NCBI GenBank assembly: GCA_902779675.1
Contig: CACZCK010000007.1
Span: 33,139-97,138, forward strand
Reading direction: 5' to 3'
Origin: an uncultured Coriobacteriaceae bacterium
Lineage (GTDB): Bacteria; Actinomycetota; Coriobacteriia; Coriobacteriales; Atopobiaceae
DNA length: 64,000 nt
Each line of letters begins with the position of its first letter. Within the stretch, counting starts at the first letter, position 1. Positions 46,313 to 55,788 of the stretch are shown in pieces. Position numbers and translations under genes: made by a program. Under the pieces are notes generated by a model. It ran no database searches, was not told where the DNA came from, and saw only the letters and a list, made by a program, of their open reading frames with translations.

Positions 46313-46427
46313 GGCCGACCGTGCAAGGCTCGTGTCTGCTTACAGCCGGTTGATACACGACCAAGTTTAGTTCGTGCCCGGAATGGTGACGAGCGTGTGC
46401 GGGAGAGCTGCATTATATGGAAGGGGT

Positions 46428-46451
46428 CGTGCCTCTTTGCTGGGAGGCACG
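46428..46451. terminator. Hairpin between AEC and RhuM-Fic genes
   Basis: A perfect 8-base stem, CGTGCCTC with GAGGCACG, between convergent genes. Confidence 0.5.
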
Positions 46452-46464
46452 GCCTCCGTCTTGC

Positions 46465-47400
46465 CTATGCAACCAGGAAGTTCATGACCAGGCTGATCAT
46501 CAGCTCCTTCTCCTGAGGGCGAGACTCGGCAAGCATGATGGTGAGCGCTACCAGTACCTCGTCGGCAAGGAGCTTGTTTCCCTCCTCATCGAAGAGCCGG
46601 TGGTTGCGGTCGAGGAAGTAGAGGAAGACTGCTGCCGCGATGCGCTTGTTGCCATCGAGGAAGCTGTGGTTCTTGACCACGAAGTACAGCAGATTGGCTG
46701 CCTTCTCCTCGACCGTGGGATACGCTTCCTGTCCGGCAAAGCCAGCATAGATGTCTCCTATGCTTGCCTTGAAGGAGTCATCCTTCTCCACGCCAAAGAG
46801 GTCTGACTCGTTGCCAAAGCGCATCCGAGCGATGACTTCGCGGCACTCCTCATAGGTAAGCGTGTATGCGTCACGAGAGCCGTCGGGCCGCAGGATGGCT
46901 TGATGGTCGTAGTCGTCGAGCAGGTCGAGCGCGTGGGAGTAGCTCTGAACGATGTCGAGCACCTGACGTACCGACAAGTCTCCCTCGGGAAGGCGCGCCA
47001 CGATGCTCATGGTCTGGCCGAGCTCGCGCAGGCGTCGCTCGTTGGCGGCGTAACCCTTGAAGAGATACGACCGAAGAATGCTAGTCGCCCACCTTCTGAA
47101 CTCAACGCCACGACGTGACTTAACGCGGTAGCCGACCGAAATGATGGTGTCTAGGCTGTAGAACGCTACCGGTCGGTCTGCCCCAGCAACGCGCAAAAAA
47201 CGCACGTTAGTGCCTTCTACCAGCTCTTTCTCGTTGAAAATATTGCGTATGTGCCGACGAATTACGCTGACGCTTCGATCAAAGAGAGTCGCCATTTGAT
47301 CGGCGCTCAACCACACTTCGCCTTGAGCTACATCCACCTCCACGGGCAGTGTGACCGCTCCGTCGCTCGATTCGAACAGGACCATTTCTGTAGCAGCCAT
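46465..47400 (-). CDS. RhuM-type virulence protein fused to Fic/Doc domain
   Basis: A 311-residue two-domain protein. Residues 1 to about 190 form a RhuM domain (LSADQMATLFDRSVSVIRRHI, NVRFLRVAGADRPVAFYSLD), related to DNA-binding KilA-N-like proteins. About 200-311 form a Fic/Doc domain whose signature HSFLDGNKR lies at 245-253; Doc members use this loop to phosphorylate or nucleotidylate a target such as EF-Tu. The HPF of the consensus is HSF here. No antitoxin gene is adjacent. GGAGGTAATC precedes ATG 47400. RhuM-Fic fusions are known and often sit near restriction or mobile DNA. Confidence 0.9.
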   Translation of the reverse strand: MAATEMVLFESSDGAVTLPVEVDVAQGEVWLSADQMATLFDRSVSVIRRHIRNIFNEKELVEGTNVRFLRVAGADRPVAFYSLDTIISVGYRVKSRRGVEFRRWATSILRSYLFKGYAANERRLRELGQTMSIVARLPEGDLSVRQVLDIVQSYSHALDLLDDYDHQAILRPDGSRDAYTLTYEECREVIARMRFGNESDLFGVEKDDSFKASIGDIYAGFAGQEAYPTVEEKAANLLYFVVKNHSFLDGNKRIAAAVFLYFLDRNHRLFDEEGNKLLADEVLVALTIMLAESRPQEKELMISLVMNFLVA

Positions 47401-47755
47401 GATTACCTCCAGACAGGTTGGAGCTCTCTGACCAATGGGTGCGCTACGGAAACGCTCACTGCGGAGTTGAAAGCGTGGCCGCATTCTGGCGGCAAACGCC
47501 CCTTATAAGCACGCAGGCTCTCGCGTTAAAAGGGGAAGGGCCCGTACCACTCTCGCTCTCGCGCAGCTGCTCTGACGACCCCGCCTCTTTATAGCGAAGT
47601 CATTATAGCGTGAAACTAGAACAGATGTACTACTTGTTTTCGCAAATTTGTAGGCCTGCTTGTCAACGATTGCCCCGTGCGGTATCTCGTATCTTGCGAA
47701 GCGTAGGGTGCTCCTCTACTGGCGCACATACTCTTCCGAGGCGAGAGGGCGTCAT
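47401..47755. other. Intergenic region without a gene
   Basis: A 355-base gap upstream of the RhuM-Fic gene. It includes that gene's promoter and the beginning of an open but degenerate stretch; I see no convincing coding function or repeat. Confidence 0.4.
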
Positions 47756-48161
47756 GCCCAGAGACAACATCAGCAAGACCGCGCAGGTCAACGTCCAAGT
47801 GCTCGCGGGGCTAGGGCTTCCCGAGGCGGTCCGCTTCCGCGACGCGCTGCAGCAGGAGAGCGATCCACGTGCGGTGCTGTCGCGCATTCCGTATGCGCGG
47901 CGGATTCCCGTGTGCATCTCAACCATCCCGGAAGCCCTCTATCGGAGCGCCATATGGCATGTGCCTGTAGAGCTGCGCAAACGGGGCAAGGTACATCACA
48001 CCGGCGTGTCCAACTTCTAGCTACGCTTTCTTGCCTGGTACGATGCGGGGGCTGCCACATCCCAAGATCCAGATGAGCTGAGACGGACGCTCGTCAACGT
48101 CATGCAAGAGTTCTACTGGTACGCCAAGTGCATCGCCAGCAACGGGGAGGATCTGGCCTAG
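47756..48161 (+). pseudogene. Degenerate region ending in a GH1 C-terminus
   Basis: A frame starting MPRDNISKTAQVNVQ at 47756 is open to TAG 48018-48020, and continues in frame to a second TAG at 48159-48161. The last 18 codons, EFYWYAKCIASNGEDLA, match the very end of GH1 enzymes ([18 protein letters not shown] at 50.4 kb). The segment before it, ELRKRGKVHHTGVSNF, resembles an aldo/keto reductase piece, and the first part is unrecognised. It is best read as several fused remnants. Confidence 0.65.
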
Positions 48162-48201
48162 CGGTCCCTGCGCCTGACAACCGAACAGCTTCGCCGAGAG
48201 G

Positions 48202-48233
48202 GGAGAGCTCCGGGTTAATGCCCGGGGCTCTCC
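48202..48233 (+). terminator. Hairpin upstream of mgtC-like gene
   Basis: A 13-base stem with one mismatch, GGAGAGCTCCGGG with CCCGGGGCTCTCC, followed by TGTTAG; it ends the preceding degenerate region. Confidence 0.55.
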
Positions 48234-48271
48234 TGTTAGACTGTGCTCAAGTGCGTGCGAGGGGAGGCCAC

Positions 48272-48955
48272 ATGGGCATCTTTGCAGGATTGCGTACGTT
48301 TACCTTCGGGGCGATTGCCCTGCGCCTGCTCGGTGCGCTGCTCTGCGGCACCATGGTGGGTGTGGACCGAGAGATGCGCAACAAGAAGGCAGGCCTCAAG
48401 ACGCACGTGCTGGTCTGCCTCGGTGCGGCGCTCTGCATGATCGTGTCGGAGTGCATCATCTTGGGGCGCGAGGGCGTCACGACCGATGCCACCCGCATTG
48501 CGGCCAACGTGGTGACGGGTGTCGGCTTCCTCTGCGCCGCCTCGCTCATTACCAGGGGAAACGGCTCCCTGCATGGACTCACCACGGCAGCTGGCCTCTG
48601 GACCACGGCGGTCATCGGCCTGGCCTGTGGCTCGGGTTGGCTCGAGGTTGGTCTGCTAACAGCCTTCATCGTGCTCTTCGTGTTTGCGGTGTATGGCCGC
48701 CTGGACGCCTACCTCACGAGCATCTCGCGTGGCTTCGACCTCTACGCCGAGATCGTGGACTACGAGGACCTGCCCAAGCTGCTGGACGCCCTTCACGCCC
48801 ACGACGTGACGTTTAACGGCCTCACGGTGTCCAAGAGCCCGGTGGGAAGCGCCATTGTGCAGCTCAATGCCACCACCCAGCGCCTGGGCCAGAAGGAGGA
48901 AGTGGCCAAGAGCCTGCGCGCAATCGAGGGCGTGCGGTACCTCGAGATGTTCTGA
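48272..48955 (+). CDS. MgtC/SapB family membrane protein
   Basis: A 227-residue protein with four or five N-terminal membrane helices and a soluble C-terminal domain. LLGALLCGTMVGVDREMRNK, GLKTHVLVCLGAAL and NVVTGVGFLCAASLI match the MgtC/SapB signature. The C-terminal half (about 145-227) resembles the ACT-like tail of longer MgtC members. The family is tied to growth at low Mg2+ and control of the membrane ATP synthase in pathogens. GAGGGGAGG precedes ATG 48272. The next gene, GH1, is 80 bases on. Confidence 0.9.
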   Translation: MGIFAGLRTFTFGAIALRLLGALLCGTMVGVDREMRNKKAGLKTHVLVCLGAALCMIVSECIILGREGVTTDATRIAANVVTGVGFLCAASLITRGNGSLHGLTTAAGLWTTAVIGLACGSGWLEVGLLTAFIVLFVFAVYGRLDAYLTSISRGFDLYAEIVDYEDLPKLLDALHAHDVTFNGLTVSKSPVGSAIVQLNATTQRLGQKEEVAKSLRAIEGVRYLEMF

Positions 48956-49032
48956 TACATACTGGCCGGCAGCACGGCATGAAAGGATGCAAGCATTTGG
49001 ACAAGACGTCCGAATCGAATAGGAGGGAGTAA

Positions 49033-50499
<1,467 letters not shown>

Positions 50500-50522
50500 G
50501 ACGCATGCGACAGCAGTTGTGT

Positions 50523-50551
50523 GGGGCGAAGGGGCGTGTCTCCTTCGCCCC
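50523..50551 (+). terminator. Terminator after GH1 gene
   Basis: A perfect 10-base stem, GGGGCGAAGG at 50523-50532 and CCTTCGCCCC at 50542-50551. Confidence 0.6.
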
Positions 50552-50677
50552 CATTCATGCACGGGATGCATACCTTGGCCTAGGAGATAGGTATTGGAGT
50601 CGTCCCGCGCAAGCTGGCACAATGAGGGCGTACAGGTATGCTGCCGTGGGGACGGCGGCCGAGGGAGAGGGGAACTC

Positions 50678-51805
50678 ATGATTTATCGCGACTTCAAGGA
50701 CTTGAAGCTGTCGGGTCTGGGTCTGGGTGCCATGCGTCTGCCCGTCATCGACGGCGACGACCACACCATCGACGAGCCTGCCGCTGCCGCCATGGTTGAC
50801 TACGCCATGGAGCACGGCATCAACTACTACGACACCGCGTGGGGCTACCACGGCGGCCACTCCGAGGAGGTGCTCGGCCGCGCGCTGGCCAAGTACCCGC
50901 GCGACAGCTTCTATCTGGCCACCAAGTTCCCGGGCTACGACAACCGCAACTTTGGCAAGGTCGAGGAGATCTTCGAGAAGCAGCTGGAGAAGTGTGGCGT
51001 CGACTACTTTGACTTCTACCTCTGCCACAACGTGACCGAGTCCAACATCGACGACTACCTGGCCGACGACCGCTTTGGCACCGTGAGTTACCTGCTCGAG
51101 CAGAAGAAGGCCGGACGCATCCGCCATCTGGGCTTCTCCTGCCACGGCGCGCTGCCCGTGCTCTCCGCCTTCCTCGAGAAGTACGGCTCGGACATGGAGT
51201 TCTGCCAGCTGCAGCTCAACTACATCGACTGGCACTTCCAGAAGGATGCCGAGAAGGTCGAGCTACTGGCCGAGTACGGCATTCCCGTGTGGGTCATGGA
51301 GCCCCTTCGTGGCGGCAAGCTGGCCACGCTGCCCGAGCAGTACGAGGCCCAGCTCAAGGCGCTGCGTCCCGACGAGACCATCCCTGCGTGGGCCTTCCGC
51401 TTCCTGCAGACGGTGCCGCAGGTCACCATGGTGCTCTCCGGCATGTCCAACATGGAGCAGCTGCAGCAGAACATCGCGACCTGGAACGAGGACAAGCCCC
51501 TCACCGACGAGGAGTGGGACGCCATCCTCACCATTGGCGACACCATGGCCACCGGTGTGCCCTGCACCGCGTGCCACTACTGCACCAACCACTGCCCCAT
51601 GGAGCTGGACATTCCTCACCTCATCGCGCTGTACAACGAGCACAAGTTCACCGGTGGCGGCTTTATTGCCCCGATGGCCCTGGGTGCCCTGCCCGACGAC
51701 AAGCAGCCGAGCGCCTGCATCGCGTGCGGCAGCTGCGCCGCCGTGTGCCCGCAGCAGATTGACATCCCCGGCGTGCTGGCCGACTTTGCCGAGCTGATGG
51801 CCTAG
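50678..51805 (+). CDS. Ferredoxin-tailed aldo/keto reductase
   Basis: A 375-residue aldo/keto reductase with a complete tetrad (Asp52 and Tyr57 in YYDTAWGYHGG, Lys83 in ATKFP, His117 in YLCHN) and a C-terminal ferredoxin-like part with CTACHYCTNHCP and CIACGSCAAVCP, fitting two 4Fe-4S clusters. In contrast with the related gene at 3399, all catalytic residues are kept. These enzymes are common in gut anaerobes and may pass electrons from ferredoxin. GAGAGGGG precedes ATG 50678. Confidence 0.93.
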   Translation: MIYRDFKDLKLSGLGLGAMRLPVIDGDDHTIDEPAAAAMVDYAMEHGINYYDTAWGYHGGHSEEVLGRALAKYPRDSFYLATKFPGYDNRNFGKVEEIFEKQLEKCGVDYFDFYLCHNVTESNIDDYLADDRFGTVSYLLEQKKAGRIRHLGFSCHGALPVLSAFLEKYGSDMEFCQLQLNYIDWHFQKDAEKVELLAEYGIPVWVMEPLRGGKLATLPEQYEAQLKALRPDETIPAWAFRFLQTVPQVTMVLSGMSNMEQLQQNIATWNEDKPLTDEEWDAILTIGDTMATGVPCTACHYCTNHCPMELDIPHLIALYNEHKFTGGGFIAPMALGALPDDKQPSACIACGSCAAVCPQQIDIPGVLADFAELMA

Positions 51806-51914
51806 CAGATACCTCTCAGCAATTGACGGTGGCACGCCTTTGCGAAAAGGGCGTGCCGCCAGTTATCTGCGTTCGCGTACACTCGTGACGAGCGAAGCGA
51901 GAAGGGGGAGTTCC

Positions 51915-52481
51915 ATGCTGCTGTATGTGAACGGGTGTCTGCGCGATGAGTCCAGGACCAAGCGACTTGCCGACCTATGGCTGGAGCGCCGTACCTATGA
52001 GGGCGAGGTGTGCAGGGTCGATCTTGCCCGCCTCGACGTCGACCCGCTCGATGCGGTGGGTCCGAACCCCTTGGGCGCATACAGCAAGGCTGTGCGCACA
52101 GCCAGCTACGAGCACCCGATGTTCCGCTTTGCCACGCAGTTTGCGCAGGCAGACGAGGTGCTCATTGCTGCTCCCTTCTGGAACTACTCTCTGCCTGCCA
52201 AGTTGCACGCCTACCTCGAGCTGGTGTGCAGCCAGGGCGTGACCTTTGACATCGACGAGACGGGTGCTTACGTGAGCCTCTGCCACATCGGACGCCTGAC
52301 GTATGTGACCACGGCTGGTGGCGCGCAGGTGGACCCGCTCGACGACCATGCCTTTGGCTACGTGCGCACGCTGGCAGAGCGCTTCTGGCACATCGATGAC
52401 GTGAGGTGCGTTGCGGCGTGGGGCTTGGATGGTCCCAGTGCCAATGTCGACCAGCTGCTCCTAGAGGCGGCCGAGCAGTAA
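51915..52481 (+). CDS. NAD(P)H-dependent FMN oxidoreductase, AzoR-like
   Basis: A 188-residue flavodoxin-fold reductase. APFWNYSLPAKLHAYLELV with GVTFDIDETG and TTAGGAQ correspond to the FMN-binding and active-site segments of FMN-dependent NADH:quinone/azo reductases; the N-terminal NGCLRDESRTKRLAD holds the phosphate loop. It reduces quinones or azo compounds. AGGGGGAG precedes ATG 51915. It is monocistronic between two hairpins. Confidence 0.88.
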   Translation: MLLYVNGCLRDESRTKRLADLWLERRTYEGEVCRVDLARLDVDPLDAVGPNPLGAYSKAVRTASYEHPMFRFATQFAQADEVLIAAPFWNYSLPAKLHAYLELVCSQGVTFDIDETGAYVSLCHIGRLTYVTTAGGAQVDPLDDHAFGYVRTLAERFWHIDDVRCVAAWGLDGPSANVDQLLLEAAEQ

Positions 52482-52501
52482 GCCTAATACCAGGGTCTAT
52501 G

Positions 52502-52539
52502 ACGGCGGCCCGCGCATCGGGTGATGCGTGGGCCGCCGT
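52502..52539. terminator. Bidirectional terminator AzoR-like / NUDIX
   Basis: A 17-base stem with one G-T pair, 52502-52518 with 52523-52539, between convergent genes. Confidence 0.65.
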
Positions 52540-52564
52540 GGTCAATGCTTGTTGGGTTGGTTGA

Positions 52565-53086
52565 TCAGCCAAGTGTGCCGTCGGCCTCGAGGGCCTGGCG
52601 CAGGCGCTCGTAGTGGAGGAAGGTGCCGCCCTGGGCCAGCTGGCTGATCTCGTCCCAGGTGGCCAGCCTGAAGTCGATGGCCTCGCCGTCGATTAGCGAG
52701 ACGTCGCTTGGCTCGAAGTCGAGCTTGATGTGGTAGATGTCTACGAAGTAGTTGTCGCCGCGCTTGAGGTCCACGTTCTCGTAGCCGTAGACGGGGGAGA
52801 GGTCCTCGGGCCCTAGCTCGAGCCCCACCTCTTCGGGCACCTCGCGCCGTACGGCATCGAGCGAGCTCTCGCCGGCGCGCACGCCGCCGCCGGTCACCTC
52901 CCACCAGCCAGCGCCCCAGTGCTTGTCGAGTGAGCGCTGCGTGATGAGGAAGCGCCCAGAGGTGTCCTCGATGAGGGCGAGGACGTACAGCATGTATTGG
53001 CCCTCGGCAAGGAAGGCTCCCTCGCGGGGGATGACGAGGCCCGTGCGCTGGCGCTGGGCATCGTAGATATCGATCATCTCTTGCAT
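52565..53086 (-). CDS. NUDIX hydrolase
   Basis: A 173-residue NUDIX hydrolase. The NUDIX box is complete: GGVRAGESSLDAVRREVPEE, with the catalytic REVPEEVGLEL. The N-terminal DAQRQRTGLVIPREG and the mid section are typical of IPP-isomerase-like or YfcD-type NUDIX proteins acting on nucleoside diphosphates linked to another moiety. The substrate is not inferable. It is a single gene; its ATG is at 53086. Confidence 0.92.
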   Translation of the reverse strand: MQEMIDIYDAQRQRTGLVIPREGAFLAEGQYMLYVLALIEDTSGRFLITQRSLDKHWGAGWWEVTGGGVRAGESSLDAVRREVPEEVGLELGPEDLSPVYGYENVDLKRGDNYFVDIYHIKLDFEPSDVSLIDGEAIDFRLATWDEISQLAQGGTFLHYERLRQALEADGTLG

Positions 53087-53215
53087 GTGGCGTGCTCCCG
53101 TGTGTTGTGGTCAAGCGCTGACATTGTACGACCTCGCCGCCTGCATGCGCGCAGGCTGCCACAAAGCCGCAACGAGGTGGCGGTCCTGCCGATGCTGGGC
53201 GTTGGCGTCCGATCC

Positions 53216-53992
53216 CTAGCCCCACATGGTGCCCGCCTTGTGGGCGCGCACGGCCAGCATGGTGGGAATGCCCAGCTCGGACAGGCGACCCTCGCCGTTG
53301 ACGTCGTCGTATGCGTCATCGATGACAAAGCCCGCCCTCAGCAAGGCGCGGAGCAGCTCGCCAGCGGTGTGCGAGAACTGCATGCCCACCTCCTCGAGGT
53401 CGTCCTGCTCGAGCAGCTCGGGGTTGCTTATGGGGTCGTAGGGCAGGCCGCGCACCACGCGCTCCTCCGCCTCGTCGGTTACATAGTTGAAGCCCGTGTC
53501 CCAGCCGGTCAGTAGCACGCCGCCGGGACGCAGCACGCGCGCGATCTCGTAGAAGATGGGTTGAACATCGCGCACGTAGCACAGGCTCACGGGGTTGACG
53601 ACCAGGTCAAAGTGGTCGTCGGTAAAGGGCAGCATTTGGGTCATGTCGGCGTGGACCACGTTGATGTGGTAACCCTCGCGCTTGGCCACCATGCGCTCGC
53701 TCTCCAGCTGGGCGGGCGTGTAGTCGAGCACCGTGCAGTAGGCGCCCGCCGCCGTGAGAATGGGCATCTGCTGGCCTCCGCCGCTGGCGAGCCCCAGCAC
53801 CTCGGCTCCCTTGAGAGGCGGCCACCAGCTGGCGGGGACGGGGATGGTGGGAGTGAGCAGCAGCTGCCAGTCGCCCTGACGAGCCCTGAGATAGGTCTCG
53901 TGGTCGATGGGGGTGCCCCATTCCCATCCCTCGTCTATCCAGCTGCCGATGACGCGGGCGTTGATGTCCTGGTACTGCTCGTTGGTGGCCAT
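53216..53992 (-). CDS. Class I SAM-dependent methyltransferase
   Basis: A 258-residue class I methyltransferase. VLGLASGGGQQMPILTAAGA is the SAM-binding motif I, CTVLDYTPAQLESE motif II, and DDHFDLVVNPVSLCYVRD with ARVLRPGGVLLTGWD the later core. The closest pattern is the UbiE/Methyltransf_11 group; the methyl acceptor is unknown. AAAGGAG precedes ATG 53992. It sits beside the NUDIX gene but 129 bases away and may be transcribed separately. Confidence 0.9.
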   Translation of the reverse strand: MATNEQYQDINARVIGSWIDEGWEWGTPIDHETYLRARQGDWQLLLTPTIPVPASWWPPLKGAEVLGLASGGGQQMPILTAAGAYCTVLDYTPAQLESERMVAKREGYHINVVHADMTQMLPFTDDHFDLVVNPVSLCYVRDVQPIFYEIARVLRPGGVLLTGWDTGFNYVTDEAEERVVRGLPYDPISNPELLEQDDLEEVGMQFSHTAGELLRALLRAGFVIDDAYDDVNGEGRLSELGIPTMLAVRAHKAGTMWG

Positions 53993-54247
53993 GGGGACTC
54001 CTTTGCGCCATGGTGTGTCGATGTGCCTGTCGATTATCGGCCAAATTGCACAGCCCGTACAGGCCTCGCCAGCCGAGGCCACTGCCTGCGTGCGACTGGG
54101 CTGGAACAAGATTCCACTGCATTGTTGCGTGTCGACGGGTCACGAGCGCGTTTGTGAAACTCCCTTCCAGAAGACGCCTGCTGGCGCGAGACGGCACGCG
54201 GGCTCGCGTACACTGGGTTTGGCTCACATCACGGACGGGGAGGTCAC

Positions 54248-55699
54248 ATGGTTCGTTTTGGCATTCTTGGCGCTGGCAACATCGCCCATCGCTTTGCGGC
54301 AAGCCTGGCCCACGAGCAGCGTGCCGCGTTGGTCGCGGCCAGCTGTCGGAGCACGCAGAAGGCGGAGACGTTCTTGACCGAGGCGCCGCATGCAGAGGAC
54401 GCCCGTGCCTACGGCAGCTACGACGAGCTACTTGCAGATTCTGAGGTCGATGCCATCTACCTCGCGCTTCCCCATGCTTACCACAAGGAGTGGGCCATCC
54501 GCGCCTTGCGTGCGGGCAAGGCGGTGCTCTGCGAGAAGCCGGCCATGCTCACAGCCCAAGAGATGGCCGAGGTAGCCGAAGTGGCGCGCGAGACGGGCGT
54601 GCTCTTTATGGAGGCCATGAAGCCGCGCTTTGTGGCGCTTCGCGCGCAGCTCGCCGAGGCCATCGCCAAAATCGGAACGGTTACGAGCGTCGACGCGACG
54701 CTCTGCAACGACATGCTCGGCTTCGTCGAGGGTACGGGCAGCTATCACATGATGCCTGGTCCGGGCGCTGGCGTGCTGCTCGACTGCGGCACCTACTGCG
54801 CCAGCTGGATCGAGGAGTTTTGCCCAGGAGAGGGCGAGCTTGTGGGCTTTGCCGGTGCGCAGAAGGACGGCATCGACACCTACGTCGACGCGCGCCTGCG
54901 CTACGACGGTGTTGACGCACGCCTAGAGTGCGCTTTTGACCGGGCCAAGCCGCGCACGGCAACCATCGTGGGTGAGCACGGCCGCATCGTGGTCGAGGAG
55001 CTGCACCGTCCGCAGCGCGCGACGCTCTATCTGGACGGTGAGGAGCCCTGCGTGCTGGAGGCCCCCTACGAGGTCGACGACTTCTTTGGCGAGGTCAGCC
55101 ACTTTGTTGGTCTGGTCGAGGCGGGGGAAGCCGAGTCTCCCGTGATGTCGCTCGAGGACTCCGTGCGCACGGCTCGCGTGCTCGATGCCATCCGTGCGGC
55201 ATTTGCCATGACGCCTGCCGCGCTGGAGGTGCTGCAGGAGCAGGAGCGCGTGTTGCGCTACGACACCAAGTTCGACGCTGACGATGCCTTTGCGCTTGGT
55301 GCCGCGGTCAAGGACCTGGCAGGCGACTACGACCTTGGCTATGTGATTCGCATTGTGCGCGAGGCCGACGAGTACGACCTGTTCCGCTGGGGTGCCGACG
55401 GCAAGCGCCAGGCCAACTACGACTTTGCGGACGGCAAGCGGCGAGCCGCTCTGCGCCTGGGCCACTGCAGCCTGTGGGGCTACACGCAGGCGCAGCTCGA
55501 CGGCACGCCGGCCAGTGAACTCTTTGCGCAGGGCGACATGCCCGTGGGTGGTGCCTTCCCCATCCGTGTGGGCGACGAGTGGGTGGCCACGCTCTGCGTG
55601 AGCGGCCTGCATGAGGGGCTCGACCACGAGCTACTAGTGCGCGGCCTCTCCAAGGTGCTGGGCAAGAAGGTTCCCGCCTTCACCTGGCTCACGGTGTAA
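54248..55699 (+). CDS. Gfo/Idh/MocA oxidoreductase fused to UPF0303-like domain
   Basis: A 483-residue fusion. Residues 1 to about 325 are a Gfo/Idh/MocA dehydrogenase: FGILGAGNIAHRFAASL nucleotide loop, LCEKPAMLTAQEM with the conserved Lys, and LLDCGTYCASW. From about 330 to the end is a UPF0303/HbpS-like domain (FALGAAVKDLA, LRLGHCSLWGYTQAQ, GGAFPIRVGDEWVATLCVSG), a group that in other proteins binds heme or small ligands. The two usually occur separately, so the tail may sense or bind the substrate of the dehydrogenase. GGGGAGG precedes the ATG. It ends in a strong terminator. Confidence 0.9.
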   Translation: MVRFGILGAGNIAHRFAASLAHEQRAALVAASCRSTQKAETFLTEAPHAEDARAYGSYDELLADSEVDAIYLALPHAYHKEWAIRALRAGKAVLCEKPAMLTAQEMAEVAEVARETGVLFMEAMKPRFVALRAQLAEAIAKIGTVTSVDATLCNDMLGFVEGTGSYHMMPGPGAGVLLDCGTYCASWIEEFCPGEGELVGFAGAQKDGIDTYVDARLRYDGVDARLECAFDRAKPRTATIVGEHGRIVVEELHRPQRATLYLDGEEPCVLEAPYEVDDFFGEVSHFVGLVEAGEAESPVMSLEDSVRTARVLDAIRAAFAMTPAALEVLQEQERVLRYDTKFDADDAFALGAAVKDLAGDYDLGYVIRIVREADEYDLFRWGADGKRQANYDFADGKRRAALRLGHCSLWGYTQAQLDGTPASELFAQGDMPVGGAFPIRVGDEWVATLCVSGLHEGLDHELLVRGLSKVLGKKVPAFTWLTV

Positions 55700-55725
55700 G
55701 GGCCTTATAGTCTCACTATCTGCAA

Positions 55726-55765
55726 ACGGAGGGCGGATGCCGACAGATTGGCATCCGCCCTCCGT
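55726..55765. terminator. Bidirectional terminator, Gfo/Idh fusion and EIIB-ROK
   Basis: A perfect 16-base stem (55726-55741 with 55750-55765) followed by CTTTCT, between convergent genes. Confidence 0.75.
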
Positions 55766-55788
55766 CTTTCTGGCTCGAGCGATCTTGG

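Noticed and set aside
47610..48020. A 136-codon frame starting MKLEQMYYLF as an intact gene
   Set aside because: Its composition changes along the length, the end reads on into a GH1 tail after the stop, and no ribosome site precedes ATG 47610.
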